From Symbiodinium natans (lineage: Eukaryota; Sar; Dinophyceae; Suessiales; Symbiodiniaceae), in contig CAJNDS010002408.1 in assembly GCA_905221605.1 (NCBI GenBank), positions 344,501 to 408,500 on the forward strand: a stretch of 64,000 nt of DNA, given 5' to 3'. The notes beneath the pieces were generated by a model, which saw nothing but the letters and a program-made list of their open reading frames with translations, had not been told where the DNA came from and did not search any database. The position numbers and the translations under genes are program-made. This document shows positions 1 to 11,787 of the stretch, piece by piece. How positions within the stretch are numbered: position 1 is the first letter of the stretch; the number at the start of each line of letters is the position of its first letter.

Positions 1-108
1 GTTCAGTGTCAGTTCCGACTCTGCCGGTTTCGAGCCCTTGTTGGTCTCTTATCAGTATGTTTCCTAAGGTGCTGCTGCCAGCTCCGGTGATGGGGCTGTC
101 CTGGAGCA

Positions 109-228
109 GGCATTAGAGGACCCTTTGACACCACAGACTACTTTGTGGACTGGGCTGGAGAATCGCCATACGAGGACAACTTGGAGCTCCGAAAGGAGCT
201 CAACGCCTTGATCCAGGCTGCCACTTGA
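109..228 (+). CDS. terminal exon of an unidentified protein (partial gene)
   Basis: An open stretch ends at TGA 226-228. It reads GIRGPFDTTDYFVDWAGE and then an acidic/basic helical tail (SPYEDNLELRKELNALIQA) to the stop. The exon appears to begin after an AG acceptor at 108-109 followed by G, the usual dinoflagellate AG|G boundary. The composition is protein-like (aromatic and acidic residues, few rare codons). Upstream exons lie outside or at the very edge of the window. I do not recognise the family. An alternative reading frame is open only until 210, so I prefer this one. Confidence 0.5.
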   Translation, partial: GIRGPFDTTDYFVDWAGESPYEDNLELRKELNALIQAAT

Positions 229-3200
229 ATGGAACGAATGTGCCGAATGTAGTAATGGTATGGCAATGATGTCCTGCTGACCGTATGGTGTCTTCTTTGG
301 GCAAGTCACGTGCATCTAGTAGTGGTAGTGCTTGAACACGATTGCACCAGCCGAGCTTTTCGAGCTACTTGAACTTGATTCTCTGCTCCATAGCCCTTCC
401 CGGTGCCTTGCCGGCGTCCATCCAACAAGTCTCGCCAGCTGCACTGCATATTTCCGCCCGGGCGGCTTTGCCTCACGGCGTTTGCTCCGATCTATGGGGA
501 TTGAGAAGGAAAGACCTCAGTGTGTTGCACCGTTTGAACAGGAAAAGCGCGAAAGAGCTGAGAGTGGAGCTTTCAATGCTGAAGGTGGGGCATGCCTGAG
601 CATCCATAGCTGTTTGTTGAATGAGCTTTGACGGATCTGGGACAGGAACTGAGGTGGCACAAGAAGGCTTGGAGTTGTCACACCGATGCCACATCCGCAT
701 GGGGACTGTCAGCCTGCCAAGGTCTCCTGCAGTTTTTCCAGGAGGCTTCGCTCATCTTACCCAATGGGCGCAGCACTCGGACATGTTCACCAGACCCAAA
801 GCCCCAAACTGTACCTGACAATGATAACCGACCGCCGACCTTTCTACGCATTTTGACGTGAAGGGCTGCCGACACAAGAAGCTTTCCTTTTCACAGACGT
901 ATACGTATGAATACGCTGCTGCATCTACTCTCCACATGCGGCTGCTTGTGCTGGCATCCTACAACTGCAAGCAAGTCCTCTCCATTGCGGATGACACCAG
1001 GAATGGCAAACACCGAACAAGAGAAGGGGCAGGGTCTCTTGCCCCTGTCACCGTTGACATGGTACTTCATCCCCCTAGGTCCGAACCTCGTAAACTATCC
1101 GGTGCTTTTGTGCGGCTGCGAAACTTGGTCCCTCTCCCTTGGAGATCTTCTTGGACTCTGGATCTAACTCTTCGATGCTTTAGCATATTTTCGAGGGGTC
1201 GTGAATTGTTAGAAGAGTTGGTGAACAAATTTAGGTGCCACGTGAGCACACGGCATCTTGTGCTTGCCTGACCCACTTCCAAGTCGACAGCGCGGCTAAA
1301 GGATGTTTAGAATTACGGGCGAGACGCGTGTGGCACTTGTTGATTGGACAGAACCACGGGAGCTACTTCGGGCTTGGCTGGGGCTGAGGTCTGAAAAGAA
1401 GGCCCAAAAGCCAAGGTCGATTCTGGGTTGGTAAGTCCAATATACCTCCAAAGTGGGGTGTTTCACATCACGTTTTCATGGAAGTCTAGTACTTGTAGAG
1501 ACAGCTTTCGCAAGCTGAAGGCATCTCCGCAGAAAGCAGCTTTTGTGCAGGGCGTCATGAGTGAATGGTCGTGAAGTGGTGAAGCTCACTGCTGATCTGG
1601 TTGCATGCAGAAGTTGGCTCAAATTGTGTATTCCCACACGCCCGTTCCTGTGCCGACGTCTCAGGCTGACAATGAGCACAGAAATTTGTGACAGCCACTC
1701 GCGAGCCTCCATTTGGCACCTGATTCTTCTGAAAAATCATTCTAGTCTTGAAATGAGTGCCATGCAGCATGAGTATCTGCTGCGTCCACATGAAGGAGGA
1801 CAAATCATGTTTGTTCAGTTTCATCTCCGCAGGGTTCGCACCAGGTAACAGAAGAGCTTACATGGTGGGCTTAGCCTGTAGATTCGCTGTTGATTCTCTG
1901 CTGAAGGCCTGACATGACCTGAACATGGGCGTGGTGGCACGACTTTGGGAAGCGTTTTCCTGCTCACGGCGCAGATCCGGACTTAGTTCTGTGGCAAGTG
2001 CCAGAGTAAAGGTGAGATGCTGCAGATGCTCAGAGATAATTTTGGTCAAGCTGAAGGACCTGACAATGGCAAAAGCGCCAGAAGCTCAGAGATGGCTTTG
2101 CTGAGCGCTCAGGGCTTTCCTTTTTGGATCCTCTCCTGAGAGCAAGTTGCGGATGGGAAGAGCTACTGTAGGTCTCCCCTAGCTTTCTTTGTGGGTCCCT
2201 TGCATGCTGGGGATGGGTGGGCCTTGGGCCTTTATGGCTCCGTAAGCGGGAACGGTTGTCCGCGCTCCAAATTTGCTTCTTTCATGGCTGTTTGCATGTC
2301 CCCTAGCGAAGGCTCATGTGGCTCTGTTATTGTTTGTGATGGGTAGGTGGGGAGTCCGGAACATGCACTCTCTGTGGTTTCCTTCATGGCTGCACGATAG
2401 GTCGATAGGCATGATGCGATCGATCGGTGATAAAGTGTCAAGCTGCTAGGTTTGTGTTATTGGGCTTAAACAAGGTTGCAGTCATATACGCGTGGAAGCT
2501 TCTAATATTTTCATGTCCCGCTCACTTTCGATCAAGGGCATGCACCCAGGTTTTTTCCATACGATCAACAGGTGAACTGAATCCTTTCTGTGTGTGAGAT
2601 GTGGTGGCAATACCAATCTTGCGTGAATAGAGTTCTCTGCAAATGAGAGCTTGATGTTTTTCACATCTGTTTTCGACCACCTGAGCATCATCTTTGAACC
2701 GGCAGAAATTGTGCTTTGTTCTCATCTGTTTTCCACCTGCTATGGAAACAGGAATGCCACGTTGGATTTCGGTTTCGTGAGCCACGCTGTGGGCTCTGGT
2801 AGCTGTTGTTGAATATTCTAAGCTTAATTATAGCGCTGCGCGGGCCGCCTCGGCCGGTACCTGCTACCACTGCAGCGACGAGGCAAGGTCGGCTCAGGTT
2901 TCACGTCTTATTTGTTTATTCATTTTGTTTTATTTTTTTCTGTCTCTCTCTCTCTCTCTCTTTCGCTTTGTCAGAAGAAAGTTCGGCAGAGTAGGAGACG
3001 CAGAAGGGAGCGCGGCAGGGGCAGGGGTGAGGGTTGGAAGGAGGTGGGTGAGGCCGGGCGAAGAGTCTGCCAAGCAGAGGTTGGGTGTCCGTGCCCTATG
3101 GTCGGCCACAAATGCCGTGGTCCTGCCTGATGCACCGTCCGCTCCCAAACGAAACACCTGTCGTCTGGGGGGGTACCCATTCCAAACAAAACACGTGCCT

Positions 3201-3464
3201 GCTTTATGCTGCCCAACACCGATGGCCCGAGGCCTCGGCGGATTGATTGTCCGGACTTGGACGGCAAATGCCAAAGAAGGAAATAACCGGATGTCCAACA
3301 CTGGCCGCGTGATTTGAGCCGACGTGCCCAAATGCTCTCTTCCCGACTTGATTTGGTGTTTTTCCCGTGTATCAACTCACGACCTTCATGTGTAATGCCT
3401 GATGAAGGTCTTGTGGGCTTCGGGGCTTACCAGTTGTGCGCCTTTGTCAGGCGCCGTCGGTTTC
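229..3464. other. no recognisable gene; spacer
   Basis: Both strands have only short open frames without recognisable domains. Visible structure is limited to a (TC)n run near 2943-2964 and a GC-rich palindromic motif around 3228-3239 (CCGAGGCCTCGG core) that recurs elsewhere in the window. Short exons of intron-rich genes could be hidden here. Confidence 0.4.
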
Positions 3465-4550
3465 AGAGGTTCCACAAGACGTTCCAACAGCCGAAGAGCC
3501 ACTCGAAAGCAATGGAGGCGCGGGATCTTCGAGAAAGTGCAGGGGCTGCTGCGCTGTTGACTGCCCTGCTGATCACTGCTCTGAAGGGAAGCTTGAAGCT
3601 CAAGCGGCAGCAACGGAGCTCAAGATGAAGGGCAACGAGCATTTCAAAAAGCCGACAGCTCAGACCCATCCCTCGCATTTGTGCTTCATCTATCCTCATC
3701 TCAAATCTGAGCCAAGGAATGAGTACTCTGAAGCATTGGAGGTCTACACTCGCGCAGCAGCGCCGCCCTGATGGAGACTTGTTTCACTTGTTTCCGTGCA
3801 TGCGGAGAGTTTTGCACAGCTCAGGAGACCTACATGTATGATGCCAGCATCTGGCTTAACCGGTCAATCTGCAACAGGCTTGAATTCTGATCCGCTTGCA
3901 TGGCGTGTGGGGGATGTGGGGGGATACTCACTGGCCTGTGGCAACTAAGTCGGTCTCTGTGTAGAGGGCTTATGTGACACGATCACATGATTCATGCACG
4001 TACTGTAACTATGGTATGCAACTCCTTTAAAGCTGTGGCAAAGACCATGGTTTAAGATTCAATGTCACCCTGAGCCACAGCTTTGAGTTTTGCCATTCCC
4101 TGGATTCCCTGGCTTGCATGCAGGAAGTTGAACAACCTGGACGATGCCGCAACAGATGCAGAAATTGCTCAGGAGATTGATCCGAGCAATGTCAAGGCAT
4201 CGAACAGCAATCTCATGCTCCACTCTTTGACTATACGTGTTCCCAGTGCAATGCCAGGCATACTACAACCGAGCACTGGCATTGCAACTGCTGGACAAAC
4301 AGGATGAGGACATGTAAGTGAAATCCAAGACATGTATATAGTGTTACAGTCAGGCTTGGCATAAGCGACGAGTGGTGCATGCAGGCTCTCAGTATCTGCA
4401 AGAAGGGCCTTCAGACACAGTCAGACAACAAGGTGGGATCATCGCTGCTTCATGGGATGGCGAGCAAGATGAAATTTGTGAGGCACTGCAGCAGCTCAAG
4501 ATCGATCTGCAGAAGAGCCTAGCCGAGGCCGCAGCATTTTTCTACTGCTC
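3465..4550 (+). CDS. TPR-repeat (co-chaperone-like) protein, multi-exon
   Basis: Exons can be joined by protein logic: ~3465-3650, 3717-3759, 3825-3877, 4124-4196, 4258-4308 and 4385-~4432. The joined protein contains ELKMKGNEHFKKNEYSEALE, VYTRAAETYMYDASIWLNRS, ICNRKLNNLDDAATDAEIAQ, EIDPSNVKAYYNRALALQLL and DKQDEALSICKKGLQTQSDN. This is a run of tetratricopeptide repeats with the expected G/A8, A20 and P32 spacing, resembling the KGNE..F TPR of Hsp70/Hsp90 co-chaperones such as STI1, TTC4 and PP5. TPR domains bind partner-protein tails. The introns are GC-AG (3651-3716, 3760-3824, 3878-4123, 4197-4257) and GA-AG (4309-4384), each followed by G. A GT donor at 4314 is an alternative for the last, but it breaks the TPR frame. 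An amphipathic stretch (EALQQLKIDLQKSLAEA) near 4480-4530 may be a further exon. The exact start and C-terminus are unresolved, as is the co-chaperone subclass. Confidence 0.75.
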
Positions 4551-5693
4551 TTCGGTTTAAATGCCACCAGCTTGCAAACTCACAACACAAAGTCCTGCTT
4601 CAGTTTTCCCTTGGAAACTTGCAGGCCAGTGCTTCATGCCCAGGCGAAATAGCGGCCCAACTGCAGTGTCTGTTCCTCTGAACGAATTCCCAAGCCTGCT
4701 GATATCTGCTGAGGCACCAAGCCCACAAGGTCCCGTGAAGGTCGCTTCCGCGATGCACAAGAAAGACCAGAAGGAACACACGCAAGAGCTTGGTGCCTAA
4801 CTTGCCTAACTTTCAGGACCTGAACTGCACAATGTAGATCATGGAAGAAGCTTTGGCATGGTTTGAAAATTCAAGCCCATCGAGCATGCTGGGAGAGGCT
4901 GTGGAAGTCTTCGGCCCAGCTCGTTTCGTATAAACCCAAAAAATGAAAACCGTGGCTCGCCCAGAAATTCCTTGCCGCGCCGCTCCACATATGCCAACAT
5001 CCTTGCAGCCAAAATCATGCTTGATGTGGGCATGACGACGATGGAAGGCCATACGCTTCATTTATTGAACAAGAATCGTGGTTAGCCATTTGGTTTGTCG
5101 GATGTCGAATTCGTGTTTAACCTGATTCAGTGCTGGACGATATCCTTTGACTTTCCGGAAAGCCAAGCTTTAGCCAAAACGTCTAGATCTGTCACCCTCT
5201 TTCAGCCCATGTCGGTTTTTGGTGTCCCTGCAACCATTTGTTTGTGTCTGTGAAATTTGTCAGAGCACCATCTTGCCGGTATCTGCACGGATTTCCGTAT
5301 TTTAAACCTGCCCACCGCGATCATTTTCATGTCGTTGCGGGCGTGTTGCCGGGAGGGCCCCCACTCTTGGAGGGATTTTTGGGCGCGACGGTGCTGTCGG
5401 CAAACGAGATGGGCGTGACATGCGTGAACATTGCTTTCTTTCAGCCACCGCCTCGCGAGTGTTCAGTACTTGGGGGTCTCTAAAGCCGCCAAGGTCTACA
5501 AATGGAGTCTACGAGTGGAAAAATGGGGAGCCCAGTGAAGCGGAGCGGCAGGCACAACCTGGGCACAACCATCAAGGAAGGGGCAGTTGCCGTAGCTTGA
5601 TCTGTTGGAAGGGGTACAAGAAAGCAATGGTAGTGCTGGCCTGAGATGGGCAGCGACAAGCCACGGAAACTCATTTCCGAATGTGAGCCAAGG

Positions 5694-5756
5694 ACATGTT
5701 CAGATCGAAGTACGAAGAGTTGAGGGCGAGGGCTGATGCTGCAAAGTCCAAGAGAT
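5694..5756 (+). CDS. possible exon, charged helix
   Basis: After an AG|G boundary the sequence reads DMFRSKYEELRARADAAKSK, a charged helical segment typical of a real exon. It lies 200 bases upstream of the first MAPR-domain exon and could be the N-terminal part of that gene or the C-terminal part of the TPR gene. No domain is assignable. Confidence 0.35.
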
Positions 5757-5954
5757 CGACTCTGCAAACGGACCATTATGAGGACGAGTGGCAAGTGTGC
5801 GAGTCATTTCTGGAAGTGCAAGCGGTTAAAGAGCGAGAGGATGTTCAAAAACAGTCCCTTCAACTCACTGGCGGACACAGACCAATGGATAGGCCCGTGC
5901 CAAGCAGAAGTTGATGTTGCCACTTGCAGTGGTCATGTGAAGTTGGGCCACTAG

Positions 5955-7092
5955 GCCTGACGATGTTGACCTTCCCGTCGACTATCAGCAGCCGGTTGGT
6001 TTGCTCACTGCAGAGCAGTTGGCGGCGCAGCGAACTCAGAAGAGTTCTGCACTTGGAGTGGCAGTTCAGAGCATTTGACTGTGTCAAGTTGCGTATTTCG
6101 CTTCCTCAGGTATGACTGTGACAATACACAGCGAAGATACCTGCTGTCTGTGTATGGAAACATCTTTGATGTTTCAGACCGCTGCTCTGTAGCACAGAGA
6201 CGGCATCATTCTTGCAAACGCAATTTGCATGTACAGAGGTCCTGACAAGTATGATCTGAACGGCCCATATTCCAGTCTGACGGGCAAGGACGCAGCCGGG
6301 CGAATCTCAGATGTTGAGCATATTTCGCAGCATGGTCATGAAGAGTGAGTCTCACTAGTCATGGTCCAGGACCTAACGTGGGGGTTGTTCGCCGGAGTGG
6401 ACACAGTCGAGTACACCAACAAGCCCGCATCTGAACAGACAGCTTCTGTTCTTTTACAAATTGCCTTCTTTGCAGGTTCTACGACTTGTACAAGGCGAGA
6501 GACTTGGGAAAGGTGCGGATCTCGTTTCGGTCGTCCAGCGGGCTGAGAAGCTGTATACATGAGATCGCAATTCCTCTCTGAGGATAAGCTTGCTGGTGTA
6601 TGCAGCTGGCTGGTGGAAAGCTTAGTCTTAAGTCCCTCGCACAAGCTACTTTCTACTTCTTGCTAGGATCACAAGAAGTTACAACAAGTCAGAAGGTTCA
6701 TACGAGGCCCTGGGCAGAGTTGGGAAAGTAACGGAAAATTTCAGCAGAAACAAGCAATGGTAAATTTGAGCAAACGTCTCACAATCAAGTTCAATAAAGA
6801 ATGCTGCTACTACTGTGTTTCACGATATTTGTACTGACCTGACTTTTTCCAAAAGGGTTCTGACCTTTTCTATATACTTTCTGACTGTTCCTGGCTATCG
6901 CATAACTTTCAGGAAAGTCAGTTTCAGACCCGTCATTGCCATAGCCCTCATGCCTGGATGATCCACACCAAGTTCACAAAGGCTTGGTATGAAACCGAGT
7001 ATGGCAAGCCGGTGGGACAGCTGGAGCTCCACCCTGAGTCGACCGCATTCTGGATTCCGGAGATCTCTTGGAGAGCAATCCGCATATGCTGA
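5955..7092 (+). CDS. MAPR / cytochrome b5-like heme-binding domain protein, multi-exon
   Basis: Exons 5955-6029, 6110-6180, 6239-6299 and 6476-6512, plus a terminal piece near 6952-7092, join into a membrane-associated progesterone receptor component-like domain. Segments are PVGLLTAEQLAAQ, YDCDNTQRRYLLSVYGNIFD, VSDRPDKYDLNGPYSSLTGK, DAAGFYDLYKARDLGKV, and after a gap TKFTKAWYETEYGKPVGQLE. The VYGNIFDVSDR...YDLNGPYSSLTGKDA block matches the family hallmark (GkVFDVs...YgpgGpYs.faGkDa), and the final W...Y..VGqL block is the usual domain end. MAPR proteins bind heme and act with ER cytochrome P450s or in sterol metabolism. Introns begin with GC (6030, 6181, 6300) and end AG|G; the donor at 6513 is GT. 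The 6513-6950 segment is not fully resolved and the stop at 7090-7092 is tentative. Confidence 0.75.
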
Positions 7093-8507
7093 GGCCCTGG
7101 CTGCGAGAGGCGGAGCTCCCTGCTCGTATCCCAGACAAGCTCATCATGGTGAACGTCGGTACACCACGATACACACCAACAACACACTGCAGGCGCCGCC
7201 ACTTGAAGAAATTGAGGAGATGTGTGTTGTCCGCCGCTTACGAAGAAGACTGGCAAAAGCCAGCCTGACACGGAAGAATCCCACATCCTGAGGTAATGTG
7301 ACGTCGAGGAAAGCATGGCTTGAGGTACGAAGGTTTCGTCACGATGTGGCGGCCTTGGTTTGATGAGCTTCGGAGCCCCGTTTAGGGCTCCTTCTTCGCA
7401 AGCCCTTGCGAACACGGAGATGATGTGAGGTCGGAGCAGAAGCTGGACGTGGTCGACGAGGTCGCATCGAACCGTCTCGTTGCAAGGAGGACGTCGTAGT
7501 TTCACAGGGAGGTTGGTACAGATGTAGGCGCAAAGGGCATTCAGCCAAAACGGCTTGTTATCTCTTCAGCGTCCTAAATTGAGGACGACTGTTGCAGAAA
7601 CCCAAGTGCCTGCAGAAATCGCCGGCAGAATGACAGTGCAATCATGAAAAGTCGGAACAGATGCCTTGGACAACTTAAAAATTCCCTTGGAAAGAAATAG
7701 ACCCTCCGTAAGCGACGGCGACGCCTTCGCAAAGGGACGCCCAGCTACCCGTAGCATATATAGTGGGCTTTCTCGACTGTTCACGCACATTGCCTTTTTT
7801 CTCTAGCTTGAACATGTCCAGTGGCAGCGGACTTGGTGAGCGCATCTGAGCAACGCACAGAGCTGGCCATGACTCATGGTTCGACATCCTTTCCGGCTCG
7901 TATAGAGAGGAGGTTGACAACTTGGGTTGCTTGGTCCTGCCTGGCCCGTTTGGCCTTAGATGGACCCCACCCCTCCCCAGCTTTCCCACCCTTCGCGAGC
8001 TGATCAGTTTAGCAGTGATTCGGCATCTGCAAAACTTTCCCACCACACCTGTACAGCGAATTGCGTAATGCCTCCTCAATGAGCCTGAAAGCCGCCGTCG
8101 TGCGCGGTGTATCCCACCTGACTTCGAGCTATCGAAGGTGGTTGGCTGCAGAGCCATCCAGAGACTTCAGGGATATTGTACTCACACAAACTGGTCAGGT
8201 CGAGCAGGCGCGATGGCAGAGGACCGGTCAAGCCCTTGTTATTGGATTGGCTCATTGGCTCAATATGATCCGAAAGAGGAGCAGTTGCTGGCCTTAAGCC
8301 TTGACGAATGCGTGTGGGGCTTGGGCTGGGCGCGACAACGAGAGTGACAACGAGTGTGGGCCCATCAGCCTTTTTAGCAAAAAAAGCGAGGTTCTGCTGC
8401 TTACGAGGAAGCACGGAACTCTAAAGGCTTGTCGCAAACTTGAGGGTGCCGAGTCGACACGCCATCTTGAAGCGATCCATCGATCCTATCGACCCTGCCG
8501 ACTGCAG
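7093..8507. other. no assignable gene
   Basis: Open frames overlap on both strands but none shows a recognisable domain. A 160-residue frame on the - strand (7675-8157) and overlapping + frames have compositions unlike the confident exons and look fortuitous. The stretch probably holds intergenic DNA and possible 5' exons of the following EF-hand gene. Confidence 0.35.
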
Positions 8508-10450
8508 GCTGCTTTCGACAAGCTGGATTTCTTCCAAGATGGACGCCTCTCCTGCTTGGAATGGCAGGAGCCGAATGAGCAGATCAACCCATGCCAAAGT
8601 CGGCAGTGCAGTCTGCGTACGTCTGCACGCGCAGAACCACCACAAACTTGCTTTGTCACTTCTCCAGCCACTGAGTCCTGTTGGTGAGGAGGGCTTGCGC
8701 CAGCTTCTTTCAACAGGGTCCAAAGATGCTCGTAGGCTCGATTGGAGTGTGCTAGATCTCTAGAATGCGCTACATGCAGCGTCAAGTTGCTCACGGTTTG
8801 TTGCTCTAGGTTTGATCCGTTGAAAGATCCAAGACGCATATGTGACTCGGTGCTTCTGCGCCTCTTCAAGGCCATGGACAAGGACACTGGGCTACTGACT
8901 CCAAGAGACCTGCTGTCTTGGCATGCTTCACAGGACAAGGATGGCTTGATCTCCTACGATGACTTGGCAAAGGCTAAAGGTGGGCTGGGTCACTCAGATT
9001 ACATAGCAGACATAGCAGCTGTAACTTCTCACAGCATGCCAGCCTCGGCATGCACAACACGCCAATCACACAAGAACGAGCTCTGCCATATTGAGGCGTA
9101 CGTCGTACGTGGTAACTATTTGTACTAGTGTAGAAGCTTGTGGCCCTGTGGATCTGGCAAATGCTGCAAACCATGATGCAGAAGCCATGCAAAGCCAGAA
9201 AGTCGCGTCAATGTGCTTGGCTCTGCCGTCCAACTTACCAAGGCCCTTTCTTTACTCACGCGAAATTCGACAGAAGGATGACGCGGAGAAGATCCCGGTG
9301 CGCTGCGTGAAGTGCGGCGTGCTTTGTTGCTTATGGCGGGCTTGTGACATGTTCTGTGCAGGCACTACCAAAGGATTCAAAAGGATCACCGAGATTCCTT
9401 CAGGACGTGTTCATGTTGCTTGTTGGCTCCATGATTGGCTTGCGCTTGCATGCGTCACACGGTGCTTTGATCCATGCAGAGTTGGTCAGGAGCTCTCGTA
9501 CAGTTCCGACGCAATGAACTTCACGATCCTGCCATCAGTGTCACGCAAGAAAGACGGGAAGGATCGCGGGATCCGTGATGGAAGCCTGGGTGTTGTTGTC
9601 GCTGTGTCTCACCAGTTCCTGCAGAGCCATCATGCCTGGTTGAAGGAACACTTTGCGGGCCACATCTACTCTGAGATGCGTCAAAAGCTTACAAAGGTGA
9701 TTGTTCATGGGGTTCTGGAGCAGTTGGTTGAAATAGATGCTTGCCGCGTGCTGCCACTTCAGCGCGGTTCACATCGTCTGAGGTGCACAGACTTGAGTGG
9801 CTCGTTTGTTGTTGATGGCTGGCCGAGGTGCTTTTGCTGCCCTTCTTATCAAGAAGTTTGACACCCTAGACAAGGCCCACCATCCTTCAAACGTACAGAT
9901 GTCCTTTCTTAGCTTGCTTGGAGCTGAGATGGGCTGAGGCTTACAAGCATTTCGACGGAAACAGGAACAACCAGCTCGGGATGACAGAGTTTGTGTCTGG
10001 CGTCTGGGCCCTGCAGTGGCCTGCTATCGAAGGCTTTCGAGGTCTTTAGGATCTTTGGGCCTCCGCTACGCACCTTGGAGCGGTGCTGCATACGCTGGGC
10101 CACATTGAAGCCTTTCTTGTCAGCAACATGTGACATGAAAGGACTGCAGGATACAGCAGGCTATGCATGTCTTTCGTTCCCTGTCTTGCAAAGGCCAGAG
10201 CACTGCACTTCACTGGGAACGCAAGATCCGTGTTCAAGGAGCGACTCCAAATGCCGTCCTCCTGCATGGATGATTCCGACCCGGATTGTCAGCTTCGACT
10301 TGGGACCAAGCTGGCAGGAGCTCGATAGAAACAACAACGGCAACATATCCATCCAGGAATTCAAGGTCCTGCGTGCTTTGAATGCCACGGAGGACCGGTT
10401 GCCACATGGGCAGTGGAATCTGCTGCATTATCTGCTTGTGCAAGGATGAG
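8508..10450 (+). CDS. EF-hand calcium-binding protein, multi-exon
   Basis: Several exon-sized stretches encode EF-hand loops in order. They are AAFDKLDFFQDGRLSCLEW (from 8508 after AG|G), then FDPLKDP...LLRLFKAMDKDTGLLT with QDKDGLISYDDLAKAK (8810-8979, donor GT at 8980), then AYKHFDGNRNNQLGMTEFVS (from 9939) and WQELDRNNNGNISIQEFKVL (about 10306-10370). Between them lie helix-like exons such as SHHAWLKEHFAGHIYSEMRQ near 9628-9690 (then KLTK before a GT donor). The loops keep D/N at positions 1, 3 and 5, G at 6 and a hydrophobic at 8, so Ca2+ sensing is likely. The long 256-residue open frame at 9091-9861 is probably introns plus exons read through. Start, stop and some internal exons are unresolved. 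Confidence 0.65.
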
Positions 10451-11258
10451 GCGGTGACTTCCAAAACCCGACGTGAGCAGGTCTTGGAGAGTTGCTGCCG
10501 CAAGCGTGCGCTAGCATCCGCACGCTTCCTGCTCTTTGTGTGCTTCTTCATGTTCGGTGTGGCCAGGTGATGGAGCGCAAGCAGCGATCACCGATTCAAG
10601 CACCGAGCAGACACCAGCTTCCTTCTTAGCGCGTGGATTTGTCATTTTGCTTGTCCTGCTTGTCCAGCTTCTGAAGAGAGATGAAGCAGACTGTTGACAT
10701 CACCAGACAATGGTTTCGTGAGATGCAAACAGCCTTTGGTCACAGCAGGGCGTTCACACTCAGAGCAACTCAGGCGAAGTGTCTGCCTAGCTTCGACACA
10801 TGTGCAGTTTCCGGAGGCTGGATGTTGTGGTGCACACGTATCTGCATGTAACTCAGCCGCAAGTCATGACCGCCAGGCAGAGCACATTTCCTCCTCTGCT
10901 GGGTTTTACTCATTTCCGCGAGCCTGTACTGGCCGTGCGGATCTCCAGCTAGAACCTGAGTTTGGAGAGTTTGTGTTTTTTGCATTAGGCACTTTTGGCC
11001 CGCAACCACCCCGTTCGGCTTGTCTTTGGCGTGGTCCAAAACCAGTTCATGTTCGGTCGGTCTTCTATCCCTTAGTATTGCTGCTGGTAGCTCTTCTTGC
11101 CTGAGTGTGGTGGTGGCCTCCTGAAGCCTATGTCGTGGGCCACGGCCGATTGATTGCCGTAGGCTTTCCAGCCCTGGCTTGGCACTCTTGACACATTAGA
11201 TATCATTAGATCCTAGAAGAACCGCTTTGGTGACATTCCAGGGCCAGGAGACACAGAA
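10451..11258. other. no assignable gene
   Basis: Probably the 3' flank of the EF-hand gene. Short open frames are present but no domain is recognised. A basic stretch near 10470-10530 (RREQVLESCCRKRALAS) might be a last exon, but I cannot support it further. Confidence 0.3.
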
Positions 11259-11313
11259 AAAACACCATGGGGGGGTGAACCTGGGATATCACCCCCGCGG
11301 TGTTTTTTCTATA
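11258..11313. repeat. hairpin-forming inverted repeat (GAAAAAACACC...GGTGTTTTTTC type)
   Basis: An imperfect inverted repeat pairs AGAAAAAACACCATGGGGGG-like sequence with TCACCCCCGCGGTGTTTTTTCT. A related hairpin (AAAAAACACtGTGGGGG...CCCCC...GTGTTTTTC) occurs at 23283-23320 beyond the Penelope-like element, so it belongs to a dispersed family. Confidence 0.6.
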
Positions 11314-11329
11314 AGGCTTATCGAGATCC

Positions 11330-11700
11330 CGTGAGTTTCTTCTTAAAGCTTGACCCCTTACGTGGAGTGCCTACCCACAGAGACCTGGAGAATCCCTAGT
11401 GCCCCCCCGGAGAAGCGGGATTCTCTGCGCGCGGGTACTCCACAAAAATTCGCTTCTCTCGTGAGCACTCCAGGGTTGCTTGTGGGATTCTCGGCAGGAT
11501 TCTCTGGGACTCCAGGGGTACGCTGCGGAATTCTCTGCAAGATTTTTTTGGGTGGTCACTCTTGTGGGATTTGTTGTAGGACTCTCTGTGCGGGCGGGGT
11601 TCTCTGCTCTGCTTCCTTTTTTGGGTGAGGGCGCTCCAGGCATACTCTGCAGGATTCGGCGGGCATTCCACTAAAATTCTCGGGAAGGCACTGCAGGAAT
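11330..11700. repeat. degenerate minisatellite with GGATTCTCTG core
   Basis: The core GGATTCTCTG or a close variant, often with a following ...ACTCCA block, recurs at irregular spacing of roughly 25-70 bases across this stretch. Units are too diverged to define one period. No gene is seen. Confidence 0.5.
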
Positions 11701-11787
11701 CGCCGAGGTATATAAAACAACCCAGTACCGCCGTTGGGAAACAGAGAACAACATACGGTACACCTGTCGTCAATCTAGGGACCTTAC

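Noticed and set aside
9091-9861. 256-codon continuous + frame
   Set aside because: It appears to read through several introns of the EF-hand gene. Better protein-like segments lie in other frames (for example ALVQFRRNELHDPAISV near 9494).
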